Source of the DNA: a virus
Length of the DNA: 64,000 nt
Strand: one strand, 5' to 3'
Virus record (IMG/VR): IMGVR_UViG_3300025881_001243
Coordinates: 1-64,000 of that record
Shown here in pieces: positions 34,138-41,843 of this stretch (position 1 is its first letter; every line of letters starts with the position of its first letter). The notes under the pieces were generated by a model. It was given only the letters and a program-made list of their open reading frames with translations. It was not told the DNA's origin and searched no databases. Both the position numbers and the translations under genes were made by a program.

Positions 34138-35349
34138 ATGAAATATTTTAAAACTCATTCTGAATTTTTAAATGAAGCTAAATTATCTGCTATTCATAAA
34201 GCTGCAAAGAAAGGAAGTTATCCTGTAACTGTGGTGGTAGTAAGTAATGGTTCAGTTACTAAACAAGAAATAGTTAATACTCCTGCGGCAGTACCTGCTG
34301 TATTTAATGAATTACAAAAAGAATATCCTGGTGCTACTATCAATATTGAATCTAAAACCGGAGAAACCTTATTTGTAGAATCTGTAGTTAATGAAAAATT
34401 GGCAAGAGGTTTAAAACCATTATTAAAGACAGGGTCAACTATTACTAAAAAAGTTGGAGAAGATGCATTGCTAGATTTATCTGATAAGTTTGATAGAATA
34501 GATGATGAATATGCTGGAACTATAGCAAGTTGGTTAGACATGGCTATTGAATTAATGCAAGATGGTTATGCAGGAGATGCTACTAAAAAATTAAAGCAAT
34601 TTAATAAAGCATGTAAGGATGTTCTTAATGGAAAGGATGTTGGTTCAGCTTTTGAATCAACAATTACCGAAGGTAAATTTACTAAGAGATCATTGATGAA
34701 AGCTATGAAAAAGGATGATGGTTTTATTCAACTAGGTAATGGTCAAGAATATGTTATCTATAATCCTAATAACGGTAACCAAGATAATACTGATATGTGG
34801 GATGATAAAGTTATCTTTGCATTAGACCAAGACGGCGAAGAGCATGAAATTAAATATTCTGATATTGTAAGCTACAATGAAAGTCGTAAAATAAATCTTA
34901 AAGCTGCTCATCTATCTTCTGAAGAATATCAAAAGGCAAAAAAGCTTAAAGACTTTGATAAAGAAGATTGGGAATGGAATTCTAAATCTGGTCTTTATGA
35001 TAGAGTTAATGAAGCAACAGATTTAAATGATCCTGTATTAGTATCATATAGAGCTACGAGAAAAACTTTACCTAAATTTAAACCTACTAAAGCAAAATCA
35101 CGTAGGTTAAGTTTTGATAAGTATATGGATTTATTAGATGCCAGGCTTGACATAGATCAACAGATTAAAGATTTACGTGATGAAATGTCTCAAACACTTA
35201 GAGACATGGAACAAGAAGCTGAACCAGAAGGTGGTGAAATTGCTGATGAGTATGGTTCTACTATGATGAAGCAAGAAAAAGAATATGCTAAACTAATGGC
35301 CAAGAAGGATAAGATCATGGCTAGAATTGACAAACACAGAATGGCTTAA
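34138..35349 (+). CDS. Predicted capsid-targeted polyprotein, four cleavage-like sites
   Basis: The 403-residue protein opens MKYFKTHSEFLNEAKLS (LNE/A at 11-14). More sites are VNE/K near 84, ITE/G near 176 and VNE/A near 290. The module at 95-170 (LLDLSDKFDRIDDEYAGTIA, SWLDMAIELMQDGYAGDATK) resembles the last module of the preceding gene, which suggests module sharing. The C-terminal 110 residues are a charged coiled coil. No enzyme motif is seen. Confidence 0.7.
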   Translation: MKYFKTHSEFLNEAKLSAIHKAAKKGSYPVTVVVVSNGSVTKQEIVNTPAAVPAVFNELQKEYPGATINIESKTGETLFVESVVNEKLARGLKPLLKTGSTITKKVGEDALLDLSDKFDRIDDEYAGTIASWLDMAIELMQDGYAGDATKKLKQFNKACKDVLNGKDVGSAFESTITEGKFTKRSLMKAMKKDDGFIQLGNGQEYVIYNPNNGNQDNTDMWDDKVIFALDQDGEEHEIKYSDIVSYNESRKINLKAAHLSSEEYQKAKKLKDFDKEDWEWNSKSGLYDRVNEATDLNDPVLVSYRATRKTLPKFKPTKAKSRRLSFDKYMDLLDARLDIDQQIKDLRDEMSQTLRDMEQEAEPEGGEIADEYGSTMMKQEKEYAKLMAKKDKIMARIDKHRMA

Positions 35350-35351
35350 CT

Positions 35352-36122
35352 ATGAAATATTTTAAAACATACGAAGGATTTAAAAAGGACTATATGAAAA
35401 AGATAGACCTTAAAGATTTTAAGAAAATCAAAAAAGGTTCTAAGATTTTATATATGGGCGGACCCGTAGAAGTACTTGACAATAATGGCTATGTTTTAAA
35501 ACTAAAAGGTAAAGATGGTAAAACCTTTATGGTTAATAAATCTCAATTTGATCATGGTGGAATGATTAGAGAAGGTTGGGGTAAAGCACCTAACGCAGAT
35601 AAAGCAATGAGAGATTTAAAAAAGAAAGGATCTGTAAATGAAGCAGTTTACATTCCTAGTAATATTGAAGAATTTGCTAAGAGGAAAGGAATATTACCTT
35701 TAGTAAAGAAAATAGGAAGATGGGCAGAAAAAGCCGGTAAAAGAATTAATGGTGGAACTGCAATAGGTAAATATTATGATACTTTAATATTAGATCTAAA
35801 ACACCAAGGTGGAGAGATTAGAGTTAACATTGATACTGACGAAGTAAAATTACACGGTACCGTTGTTACTGATCCTAAATCTTTTAAAAAGGCGTTAAAA
35901 GAATCTATTAATGAAGACATGGAAGGTGTTAAGAAAGATATCATGGATCATTGGTATGAACTGTATGGAGAAAAGTTTATTAATAAATATCCTGCTGTTG
36001 CAAAAATCTTAAAGCAACGAAAAAATGTAGATGCCAGAGAACTTTCAAGAATCTGGGATGAAACATACGGAGAAGACTTCAAAGAAAAATATCCTGCCAT
36101 GTGGGACAAGCTTTCTAAATAA
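35352..36122 (+). CDS. Predicted capsid-targeted polyprotein
   Basis: The 256 residues start MKYFKTYEGFKKDYMKK. Sites VNE/A near residue 95 and INE/D near 186 divide it into three modules: a beta-rich KOW/SH3-like one (GSKILYMGGPVEVLDNNGYV), an alpha/beta one (FAKRKGILPLVKKIGRWAEK, GKYYDTLILDLKHQGGEIRV), and a short helical one with two similar repeats (YGEKFINKYPAVAKILKQ and YGEDFKEKYPAMWDKLSK). Confidence 0.7.
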   Translation: MKYFKTYEGFKKDYMKKIDLKDFKKIKKGSKILYMGGPVEVLDNNGYVLKLKGKDGKTFMVNKSQFDHGGMIREGWGKAPNADKAMRDLKKKGSVNEAVYIPSNIEEFAKRKGILPLVKKIGRWAEKAGKRINGGTAIGKYYDTLILDLKHQGGEIRVNIDTDEVKLHGTVVTDPKSFKKALKESINEDMEGVKKDIMDHWYELYGEKFINKYPAVAKILKQRKNVDARELSRIWDETYGEDFKEKYPAMWDKLSK

Positions 36123-36160
36123 CTCTGAACGCGGAGTAAATCAAAATAATTTATTGTTCA

Positions 36161-37309
36161 ATGAAACATTTAGTCATGACCTTAGTTGGTCTTTTTCTAG
36201 TTACTTGTGCATACTCTTACCCAGGGTGCATTGATCCTATAGCACTTAACTATGATGAAGATGCAACCACAGATAACGGTACTTGTGTATATTCAGTTGG
36301 CCCAGATCCTATCATAATTGATTTAATTATATCTGAGGAAGAATGTCAAGTATTTGATGCAGGAATTTTATCTTCATACTTTTACGAAGCGACTTTAGTA
36401 AATATAGGAACCGAAGCAGTTACATATTTTTGCCTTAGTGATTTTTTAGGTACTACATTTAATTGTTTTAATGGTGTTTCTAATTTAGCGGTTTGGATTC
36501 AACCTGGAGATACAATCACCGTGAGTGGGACGATTAATGGTGTGGGTACTTGGGTAGCAGGGCAAGGTAATTATTTTACAATTACAAGTGTACCTAATGA
36601 AATAATTACTGGTAATAATAACTTTGTATTTGATATGATTACTGGAGTTGACTGTCAACTTAATGAAGATGAGCCTTGTGATACTATTTATATTACAGAA
36701 ACTGAGTTTTTAACAGACACTCTCTACATCACTCAAAATTTTACGGATACGATATACCTTACAGAAACTGAGTTTTTAACAGACACTCTCTACATCACTC
36801 AAAATTTTACGGATACGATATACCTTACAGAAACTATCTACATCACTGACACCCTTTATATCACGGAATACGGCACAGACACACTATACTTGGACAACTT
36901 TATATACATTACAGACACACTTACTCAATATATTACAGAAGAAACTCTAATAGATTGCATAACAGGTTTACCTTGTATTGAGAATCCAGGTTACCCTTGT
37001 CTAGGAGAAGAAAGTATATATGTACCTAATACATTTACACCTAATAACGATGGAGTAAATGATGTATGGAAAATTATATATGATTTAAATTGTTGGGAAA
37101 ACATAGAATTTAAAATCTTTAATAGATGGGGGCAAAATATTTATGTTGGGAATGCTAATGACTTTGAAGATTACCCCTTTTGGGACGGGAGTGTAAATAA
37201 TGGAAGTTATTTAGTATCTGATGGTGTTTACTATTATGAAGTAAAAGGTAAAAAGGTTGATTCTCCTGTCATAGTTCAAGAAGCTGGACACATTACAGTA
37301 TTCCGATGA
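36161..37309 (+). CDS. Secreted protein with T9SS type B (CHU_C/gliding) C-terminal sorting domain
   Basis: The 382-residue protein has a signal peptide (MKHLVMTLVGLFLVTCAYSY). A GCIDPIALNYDEDATTDNGT repeat, common in Bacteroidetes secreted proteins, follows. After a beta-rich domain and a Thr-rich stalk with a 22-residue tandem repeat comes the CHU_C domain, residues ~285-382: YVPNTFTPNNDGVNDVWKI, IFNRWGQNIY and SDGVYYYEVKG. This domain directs export through the type IX secretion system. In a phage it implies a product placed on or outside the host surface. Confidence 0.88.
   Translation: MKHLVMTLVGLFLVTCAYSYPGCIDPIALNYDEDATTDNGTCVYSVGPDPIIIDLIISEEECQVFDAGILSSYFYEATLVNIGTEAVTYFCLSDFLGTTFNCFNGVSNLAVWIQPGDTITVSGTINGVGTWVAGQGNYFTITSVPNEIITGNNNFVFDMITGVDCQLNEDEPCDTIYITETEFLTDTLYITQNFTDTIYLTETEFLTDTLYITQNFTDTIYLTETIYITDTLYITEYGTDTLYLDNFIYITDTLTQYITEETLIDCITGLPCIENPGYPCLGEESIYVPNTFTPNNDGVNDVWKIIYDLNCWENIEFKIFNRWGQNIYVGNANDFEDYPFWDGSVNNGSYLVSDGVYYYEVKGKKVDSPVIVQEAGHITVFR
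36695..36826. repeat. Perfect 66-bp tandem duplication in the stalk of the T9SS-type protein
   Basis: Two identical 66-bp copies, followed by the first nine bases of a third, encode a 22-residue unit starting TETEFLTDTLYIT. Perfect identity suggests a recent or still variable duplication. Confidence 0.95.
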
Positions 37310-37378
37310 TTAATAATTTGTTAACAATTAGTTAACACTAAAAAGAGAAACTATAGCCTTTTTTACCATAAATAATAT

Positions 37379-37459
37379 ATGGAGCAACAAAATAAACAAG
37401 ACATAAGTTCAGTTTTATACATCACTATCATGGTGGTAGTTTTCATACTTTCAGTTTAA
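37379..37459 (+). CDS. Very small membrane protein (26 aa)
   Basis: The frame reads MEQQNKQDISSVLYITIMVV and continues with a hydrophobic end. It lies after a short AT-rich region with ACCATAAATAAT, a late-like box. Real but unverified; single-pass membrane peptides of this size occur in T4-like phages. Confidence 0.4.
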   Translation: MEQQNKQDISSVLYITIMVVVFILSV

Positions 37460-37484
37460 TTTCTTAAACTTTTTTAGTTTTTTA

Positions 37485-37498
37485 CATATAATAATAAA
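37485..37498 (+). promoter_or_regulatory. Late-like promoter box CATATAATAATAAA
   Basis: Preceded by TTTTTTA and six bases upstream of the ATG at 37505. Confidence 0.5.
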
Positions 37499-37504
37499 TC
37501 ATTT

Positions 37505-37732
37505 ATGTTTAGACTAATAAGACGCTGGTTTACGCCTTCTTACACAAATTTAGTAAAATTTGAATATTCACCAAAAGGGTTTCAAAAAGCCAAGAGGTGG
37601 GCCAAGGTGAGACCGCACCCCTTTTTAATCAATCTAAATTTGTGGGATTATGTCAATAGCGAATTCATAGATTCTGAACATAAATTAGCAGAAATAAATA
37701 AAAGAAAAGAAAATTATGAAAACAAAAAGTAA
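37505..37732 (+). CDS. Unknown small basic protein
   Basis: The 75 residues are rich in Arg, Lys and aromatic residues (MFRLIRRWFTPSYTNLVKFE, KGFQKAKRWAKVRPHPF). No family recognised. It overlaps the following small ORF by 17 bases. Confidence 0.55.
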   Translation: MFRLIRRWFTPSYTNLVKFEYSPKGFQKAKRWAKVRPHPFLINLNLWDYVNSEFIDSEHKLAEINKRKENYENKK

Positions 37733-37844
37733 GTATCTTCTAAACATAGAAGGTAAAAAAAGGTACAGAGGAAATACATGGTTAGGATTAATATTAAACG
37801 TAGTAAGAGGTAATCATGATAGAAAAGGGCCTAAATCTAACTAA
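37716..37844 (+). CDS. Small basic protein (42 aa)
   Basis: The frame encodes MKTKSKYLLNIEGKKRYRGN followed by a short hydrophobic stretch (TWLGLILNVVRG) and a basic end. It bridges two annotated genes with overlaps of 17 and 29 bases, so its reality depends on placement alone. Confidence 0.45.
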   Translation: MKTKSKYLLNIEGKKRYRGNTWLGLILNVVRGNHDRKGPKSN

Positions 37845-38001
37845 AGAAGATATTATAGAAGCAAGAGATAGGGTAGAATTATTCTATAGCTTTATAGTAA
37901 ATTATCTTATTCAACAACCAGTTTACAAATTAAATAAAGACTACGCTAAACATATAGATATAGCATTAGAAAGTTTAGCCAAAGCAAAAGAAGAAATATG
38001 A
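37816..38001 (+). CDS. Unknown small helical protein
   Basis: The 61 residues look helical (TKEDIIEARDRVELFYSFIV, IDIALESLAKAKEEI). The stop overlaps the methylglyoxal synthase start by four bases. No function recognised. Confidence 0.55.
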   Translation: MIEKGLNLTKEDIIEARDRVELFYSFIVNYLIQQPVYKLNKDYAKHIDIALESLAKAKEEI

Positions 38002-38375
38002 AGATAGCAGTAATAGCTCATGACGGTAAGAAAGCTGATATGGTTTCTTTTGTTATGAAAAGATTAGACTTTTTTAAAAATAAAAATGTTGAACTTGTAG
38101 GCACAGGCACAACGGGTACTATGATTGAACATGCAGGATTAAGAGTCGAGTTAGTAGCAAGTGGACCAATGGGTGGTGATGCCGAAATTGGTGCTATGGT
38201 TACTAAAGGTGAAGTTGATTGTGTACTCTTTTTTAGAGATCCGTTAGACAAGCATCCTCATGATGTAGATATTAGTATGTTAATGAGATTATGCGATGTT
38301 CATAACATTCCACTAGCAACGAATTATAAATCGGCACATATGTTGATTAAGTATTTTAAAAACAAATTAAATTAA
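37998..38375 (+). CDS. mgsA: Methylglyoxal synthase
   Basis: The 125-residue protein matches MgsA throughout: IAVIAHDGKKADMV with the His at residue 8, LVGTGTTGTMIEHAG, VASGPMGGDAEIGAMV, and FFRDPLDKHPHDVDISMLMR, where the Asp is the general base and the His/Pro-Asp run contacts phosphate. It turns dihydroxyacetone phosphate into methylglyoxal and phosphate. E. coli MgsA is 152 residues; the core is complete here. A toxic electrophile-forming enzyme is a rare phage gene. Confidence 0.9.
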   Translation: MKIAVIAHDGKKADMVSFVMKRLDFFKNKNVELVGTGTTGTMIEHAGLRVELVASGPMGGDAEIGAMVTKGEVDCVLFFRDPLDKHPHDVDISMLMRLCDVHNIPLATNYKSAHMLIKYFKNKLN

Positions 38376-38376
38376 T

Positions 38377-39048
38377 ATGGATATAATTGAAAAAAATATA
38401 ACACCAGATAAAGGTGATTGGGGAATTATTACATCACCTTCTTTAAAAGTAAACAATAAAGAGATGAAGCCTAGATCATGGGTATGCGATGATTTTTATG
38501 AAGATCCTGATATGGTTAGAGAATATGCTTTATCACAAAGCTATTGGGCTGATGGGCATGGTGGTGTAGGCTGGAGAACACGTAAACAATTTATCTTTGA
38601 TGGCGTTAAAGAAAAAATAGAATCCATTATGGGTATGGAAATTACTAACTGGGCTGAAACGTATTCTATATGTGGAGTATTTCAAGCAGGTTTTGGTAAC
38701 AGTGATGGTATACCTCCCCAGGTATTTCATGCAGATTCACAAAAGTGGGCAGCAATGGTATTTTTAACACCAGATGCACCCACATCAACAGGTACAAAAA
38801 TTGTTAGAAATAAAATAACAAAGAAATACGATACCGAGGCGGTAGATAATATTACTGAGATCTTTGCTAACCAAGAAACATTCTGTGATCCTACTCCTTA
38901 TGAAGACGTAGATACATTTGGTAATGTTTATAATAGAATGGTTATATTTGATGGTCATTGTGCTCATACATCTATGGGTTACTTTGGAAGTAACTTTGCA
39001 AACGGTAGGCTTTGGCAAATGTTTTTCTTTGATGCAAAACAAAAATAA
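38377..39048 (+). CDS. 2-oxoglutarate/Fe(II)-dependent oxygenase-like protein
   Basis: The 223-residue protein has PRSWVCDDFYEDPDMVREYA, the metal-site-like FHADSQKWAAMVFLTPDAP (HxD), and a distal HCAHTSMGYFG followed by RLWQMFFFD with the Arg that would bind oxoglutarate. This matches a DUF6445-like group in large phages. Substrate unknown; such enzymes hydroxylate proteins, nucleotides or small molecules. Confidence 0.75.
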   Translation: MDIIEKNITPDKGDWGIITSPSLKVNNKEMKPRSWVCDDFYEDPDMVREYALSQSYWADGHGGVGWRTRKQFIFDGVKEKIESIMGMEITNWAETYSICGVFQAGFGNSDGIPPQVFHADSQKWAAMVFLTPDAPTSTGTKIVRNKITKKYDTEAVDNITEIFANQETFCDPTPYEDVDTFGNVYNRMVIFDGHCAHTSMGYFGSNFANGRLWQMFFFDAKQK

Positions 39049-39052
39049 AATT

Positions 39053-39217
39053 ATGAAAGAAAGAATTAAAAGAAACTTTTGGTATGTGCTTATGGTTAGT
39101 GGAATAGGTTTATTAGCATCTTCATTAATGCAAGGCGAAACTTTTGCTTGGCAAATACCATCTGCGTGTGGTTTAATTATTTTATCATTAATCATGGAGA
39201 GCGCAACTAATGAATGA
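39053..39217 (+). CDS. Small membrane protein (54 aa)
   Basis: The ATG at 39053 lies four bases after the oxygenase stop. A basic start (MKERIKRNF) precedes two hydrophobic segments (WYVLMVSGIGLLASSLM and WQIPSACGLIILSLIM). Not recognised. Confidence 0.6.
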   Translation: MKERIKRNFWYVLMVSGIGLLASSLMQGETFAWQIPSACGLIILSLIMESATNE

Positions 39218-39359
39218 TGGTTGGCATATTCAATATTTAAAAGATGAAGACCTCTGGTACTTAACAAAGCATGAAGTTGATAATGGTATAGTTTTTGAAG
39301 GATGGTATTATACATCTAACCAATTAATAGAAGATCTTTCCAGATATATAAACAAATAA
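39210..39359 (+). CDS. Small acidic protein (49 aa)
   Basis: The frame MNDGWHIQYLKDEDLWYLTK continues to a Tyr-rich end (WYYTSNQLIEDLSRYINK). It overlaps the previous gene by eight bases and ends nine bases before the next. Unknown. Confidence 0.5.
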   Translation: MNDGWHIQYLKDEDLWYLTKHEVDNGIVFEGWYYTSNQLIEDLSRYINK

Positions 39360-39368
39360 AGTACTACA

Positions 39369-39944
39369 GTGGCTAATATACCTACTTTTGAAAATTTTAA
39401 TCATAACACAATGTTGGTTAATGAAACTTATGAAATATTAGAAGGTCAAATATCTCATGATGAGTTATCTGAAATTTTAAACGAAGGCATCTTCTCATTT
39501 ATTAAAGGTATCTTCTCTAATCCAAAAAAGAAAAGAGAATTAGATAAACTTGGTGAAGAATTATTTAAATTAAAAGTAGAGCTTCAAAAAATACAAATAG
39601 AAGAAGATCAAATAGATGTATTTAAAGATGAGGTGAAATCAAAAGGTAATGATTATACTTCAACAAAATCTAAGATAGATGTTGCAGATAAAGCTAAAGC
39701 CGCAAAGATACAAGCATTGAGAAAGAAAGAAGAAATTACTATTTCTAAAATGGATGCAATCGGAGAAGGAAATGATAAACTAACTAAATATGTTAATAAA
39801 GTAAAGTTAGAAATTAGAATCCGAGCCAACGATGCTATTATAAAACTTGCGGATGATGAAATAGCAAGAGTCTTAAAACAGATGCAGAAGAAAGATGCTA
39901 AAGAAATTAAAATCCTGGATAAAGAATTGGCTAAAGCCGCGTAA
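39369..39944 (+). CDS. Predicted capsid-targeted helical protein
   Basis: It uses a GTG start, giving VANIPTFENFNHN (read as Met), related to the capsid-signal pattern. Sites ILE/G near residue 26 and LNE/G near 39 fit prohead cleavage. The remaining ~150 residues are charged coiled coil (KLGEELFKLKVELQKIQIEE, DEIARVLKQMQKKD). 191 residues in total. It could be a scaffold- or core-like protein of the prohead. Confidence 0.6.
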   Translation: MANIPTFENFNHNTMLVNETYEILEGQISHDELSEILNEGIFSFIKGIFSNPKKKRELDKLGEELFKLKVELQKIQIEEDQIDVFKDEVKSKGNDYTSTKSKIDVADKAKAAKIQALRKKEEITISKMDAIGEGNDKLTKYVNKVKLEIRIRANDAIIKLADDEIARVLKQMQKKDAKEIKILDKELAKAA

Positions 39945-39999
39945 AGCAAATAGAGTTGATGAATGGGATAATTGGTACCCAGATAATGATTTAGATTAA
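39895..39999 (+). CDS. Small ORF overlapping the end of the helical protein (34 aa)
   Basis: In the next frame, MLKKLKSWIKNWLKPRKANR then an acidic aromatic end (DEWDNWYPDNDLD). Its stop lies one base before the next ATG and the 50-base overlap is long. An amphipathic basic helix with acidic tail is plausible as a real product, but there is no further support. Confidence 0.4.
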   Translation: MLKKLKSWIKNWLKPRKANRVDEWDNWYPDNDLD

Positions 40000-40000
40000 T

Positions 40001-40348
40001 ATGGCAAATTTTGAAAATAGACCTTGGGGTAGGTTTGATATTCTACTAGATACTCCTAAATGCAAAGTAAAAATAATTGAAGTAAAACCTAATCAAAGGC
40101 TAAGCTATCAATATCATAAACACAGAGCAGAGAGATGGGTTGTGGTTGAAGGTACATTAACAGTTATACTTAATGACGTAGAGCATACCTTAAATTATGG
40201 AGACTTTATTGATATACCTAAAGGTGATAAACATCGTGCTTGGAATAAAACGGAAAACCCTACAAAGTTTATAGAAACGCAAATCGGAACCTACTTTGGT
40301 GAAGATGACATAGTTAGAGTATCAGATGACTATAATAGAACAGTATGA
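40001..40348 (+). CDS. Cupin, mannose-6-phosphate isomerase type II-like domain
   Basis: The 115 residues match the C-terminal cupin of type II phosphomannose isomerases: ENRPWGRFDILLD, VKIIEVKPNQRLSYQYHKHR, AERWVVVEGTLTVIL and YGDFIDIPKGDKHRAWN. The metal-site residues (QYHKHR...E...H) are present. It lacks the nucleotidyltransferase half. It probably isomerises mannose- or fructose-6-phosphate, or another sugar phosphate, for glycan synthesis. Confidence 0.8.
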   Translation: MANFENRPWGRFDILLDTPKCKVKIIEVKPNQRLSYQYHKHRAERWVVVEGTLTVILNDVEHTLNYGDFIDIPKGDKHRAWNKTENPTKFIETQIGTYFGEDDIVRVSDDYNRTV

Positions 40349-40566
40349 AATTTAGATCAGGTAAGTATAAAGGAGTTGATGTAGAAACAGTTAAAAGAAT
40401 GGCTCCTTGGTATATTCAATGGGTACGTGAAAACAGACCAGAGATGTTAAGAGCTTCTAAACAACCACATCCAAAACCTTATAAAAAACCGGTATATGTA
40501 GATCCACCAGATATACCAAAGGCTGGAGCAATAAAGCCTAACTACGATTTTGACAATATGTTTTAA
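40345..40566 (+). CDS. Small basic protein, ExoX-C/DUF3820-like
   Basis: The 73 residues start MKFRSGKYKGVDVETVKRMA and PWYIQWVRENRPEML, matching the short GKYKG...YIxW module that follows some exonucleases or stands alone as DUF3820-like proteins. The rest is Pro/Lys-rich. It overlaps the cupin stop by four bases. Confidence 0.6.
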   Translation: MKFRSGKYKGVDVETVKRMAPWYIQWVRENRPEMLRASKQPHPKPYKKPVYVDPPDIPKAGAIKPNYDFDNMF

Positions 40567-40570
40567 TTGA

Positions 40571-40586
40571 CAATATATAAATCAAA
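40571..40586 (+). promoter_or_regulatory. Late-like promoter box
   Basis: CAATATATAAATCAAA contains TATAAAT, 11 bases before the start at 40598. Confidence 0.45.
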
Positions 40587-40597
40587 TAATCTGTGTA

Positions 40598-40846
40598 ATG
40601 AAATACATTCAAACTCTAAATGAAATGAATACAGCTGGGTATGGTAACGATCCTAAGAAACCTAAAGCTATCGATAAGGTAGAGATTAGAGTTGCAAATT
40701 GGAGAGATGGTTTAAAGAAAGGCTGGACTCCAACTACACAGTATAGCCCAAGGCTCGCAAAGCTAAGAAAGCAATGGGAAGATGTAATTGAAAAGCATAA
40801 AGACCAATGGCAACCAAAGTATAATTTTGGTGATCTCTTAGCATAA
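40598..40846 (+). CDS. Predicted capsid-targeted small protein
   Basis: The 82-residue protein begins MKYIQTLNEMNTAGYG with LNE at residues 7-9. The rest is basic and compact (VEIRVANWRDGLKKGWTPTT, LAKLRKQWEDVIEKHK). It sits apart from the two main clusters, behind a late-like box. Confidence 0.55.
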   Translation: MKYIQTLNEMNTAGYGNDPKKPKAIDKVEIRVANWRDGLKKGWTPTTQYSPRLAKLRKQWEDVIEKHKDQWQPKYNFGDLLA

Positions 40847-40864
40847 TAACTAAATCATAACAAT

Positions 40865-41665
40865 ATGAAAACTCTATTTAAACTAATCTGCATAATAGTC
40901 TTAACTCTATCAGTAAATAGTTGTGGAGTAGGATGGCAAATCAATTCATATAATCCAGACTATGTTGATGAGAATTACCAAATAGAAGAGATAAACACAG
41001 TAAGCCAATTGCAATGGAAACTTCAAACGGATTGGGTCTTTGCTAATAACTATTACTTATACTTACAAAGGCAAAATTACTCTTTCTTCCATAATCAATT
41101 TTACAATAATAGACTATATAGATATGGATGGCAAAGTCCACATAATTATTGGATGAATTGGCAATGGAGTTATCCACACAGATGGTCAATTTTTGGATAC
41201 GACAGATGGGGATATAATGTCTATAGTTGGAACGCTTGGAATCAGTATCCTTTCTACGGAAATTGGAATACAAATTACTGGTGGAACTATCAAAACAATC
41301 ATCCATACTATTCTCATATTTATGGACCAAGAACTAGTTATTTAGGTAATGTATATGGTAGGAGAGGTTTCTCAAATACCAATAGAATCAGTACTTCAAG
41401 AATAGGAAGATCATCAACCACTAAACCACACAGAAACACTAATCCTGTAGTTAATAATAAACCGGTAATAAATACAAAACCACCAATTAGAACTAGACCG
41501 AAAGATGATATTAGAACTCTATATCCTTCTGGTTTTATTAACTCTAATCCAACTACTAGACCTAACAATCCTAGACCTACAACTAGACCAGTAAACACAA
41601 AACCTCCAGTTAGAACTAAGTCCACAGTTCCACAAAGATCTAATAGAAGAGGCGGCAATAAATAG
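40865..41665 (+). CDS. Lipoprotein, Trp/Tyr/Asn-rich with Pro/Arg/Thr-rich tail
   Basis: The 266-residue protein has a lipoprotein signal (MKTLFKLICIIVLTLSVNSC, Cys at residue 20). Residues ~55-170 are packed with Trp, Tyr and Asn (NYWMNWQWSYPHRWSIFGYD). The C-terminal 95 residues are basic and low-complexity (TRPNNPRPTTRPVNTKPPVR). Similar Trp/Tyr/Asn-rich lipoproteins occur in flavobacteria. It should be anchored in the envelope; its role, perhaps shielding the cell from other phages, is inference. Confidence 0.75.
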   Translation: MKTLFKLICIIVLTLSVNSCGVGWQINSYNPDYVDENYQIEEINTVSQLQWKLQTDWVFANNYYLYLQRQNYSFFHNQFYNNRLYRYGWQSPHNYWMNWQWSYPHRWSIFGYDRWGYNVYSWNAWNQYPFYGNWNTNYWWNYQNNHPYYSHIYGPRTSYLGNVYGRRGFSNTNRISTSRIGRSSTTKPHRNTNPVVNNKPVINTKPPIRTRPKDDIRTLYPSGFINSNPTTRPNNPRPTTRPVNTKPPVRTKSTVPQRSNRRGGNK

Positions 41666-41729
41666 GATTCAATCTAAACAATCAAAACAATCAAAGGTCA
41701 GCACACTGGGCACACTAAACTAAACGAAC

Positions 41730-41843
41730 ATGCAATTCCCTAGAAAACCACAATTACCCTCTAAACCACAAAGTGCTCAAATTTATTGGAATGATGAATG
41801 GAATCTATCTCAACCTCCAACTTCTCAAACAACCACTAAATAA
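41730..41843 (+). CDS. Small Pro/Gln-rich ORF (37 aa)
   Basis: The frame MQFPRKPQLPSKPQSAQIYW ends SQTTTK. Its composition resembles the tail of the preceding lipoprotein. No promoter box is visible. Weak support. Confidence 0.3.
   Translation: MQFPRKPQLPSKPQSAQIYWNDEWNLSQPPTSQTTTK

Noticed and set aside
34218-34541. 107-codon minus-strand ORF
   Set aside because: It lies entirely inside a capsid-targeted polyprotein gene with matching codon phase on the + strand, and has no start context of its own.
38785-39315. 176-codon minus-strand ORF opposite the oxygenase gene
   Set aside because: It covers three well-supported + strand genes and gives an irregular Leu/His/Ile-rich translation, typical of a shadow frame in AT-rich DNA.
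41338-41658. 106-codon minus-strand ORF opposite the lipoprotein tail
   Set aside because: It is the complement of a low-complexity Pro/Thr/Arg region, which creates a long Val/Gly/Leu-rich frame by chance.
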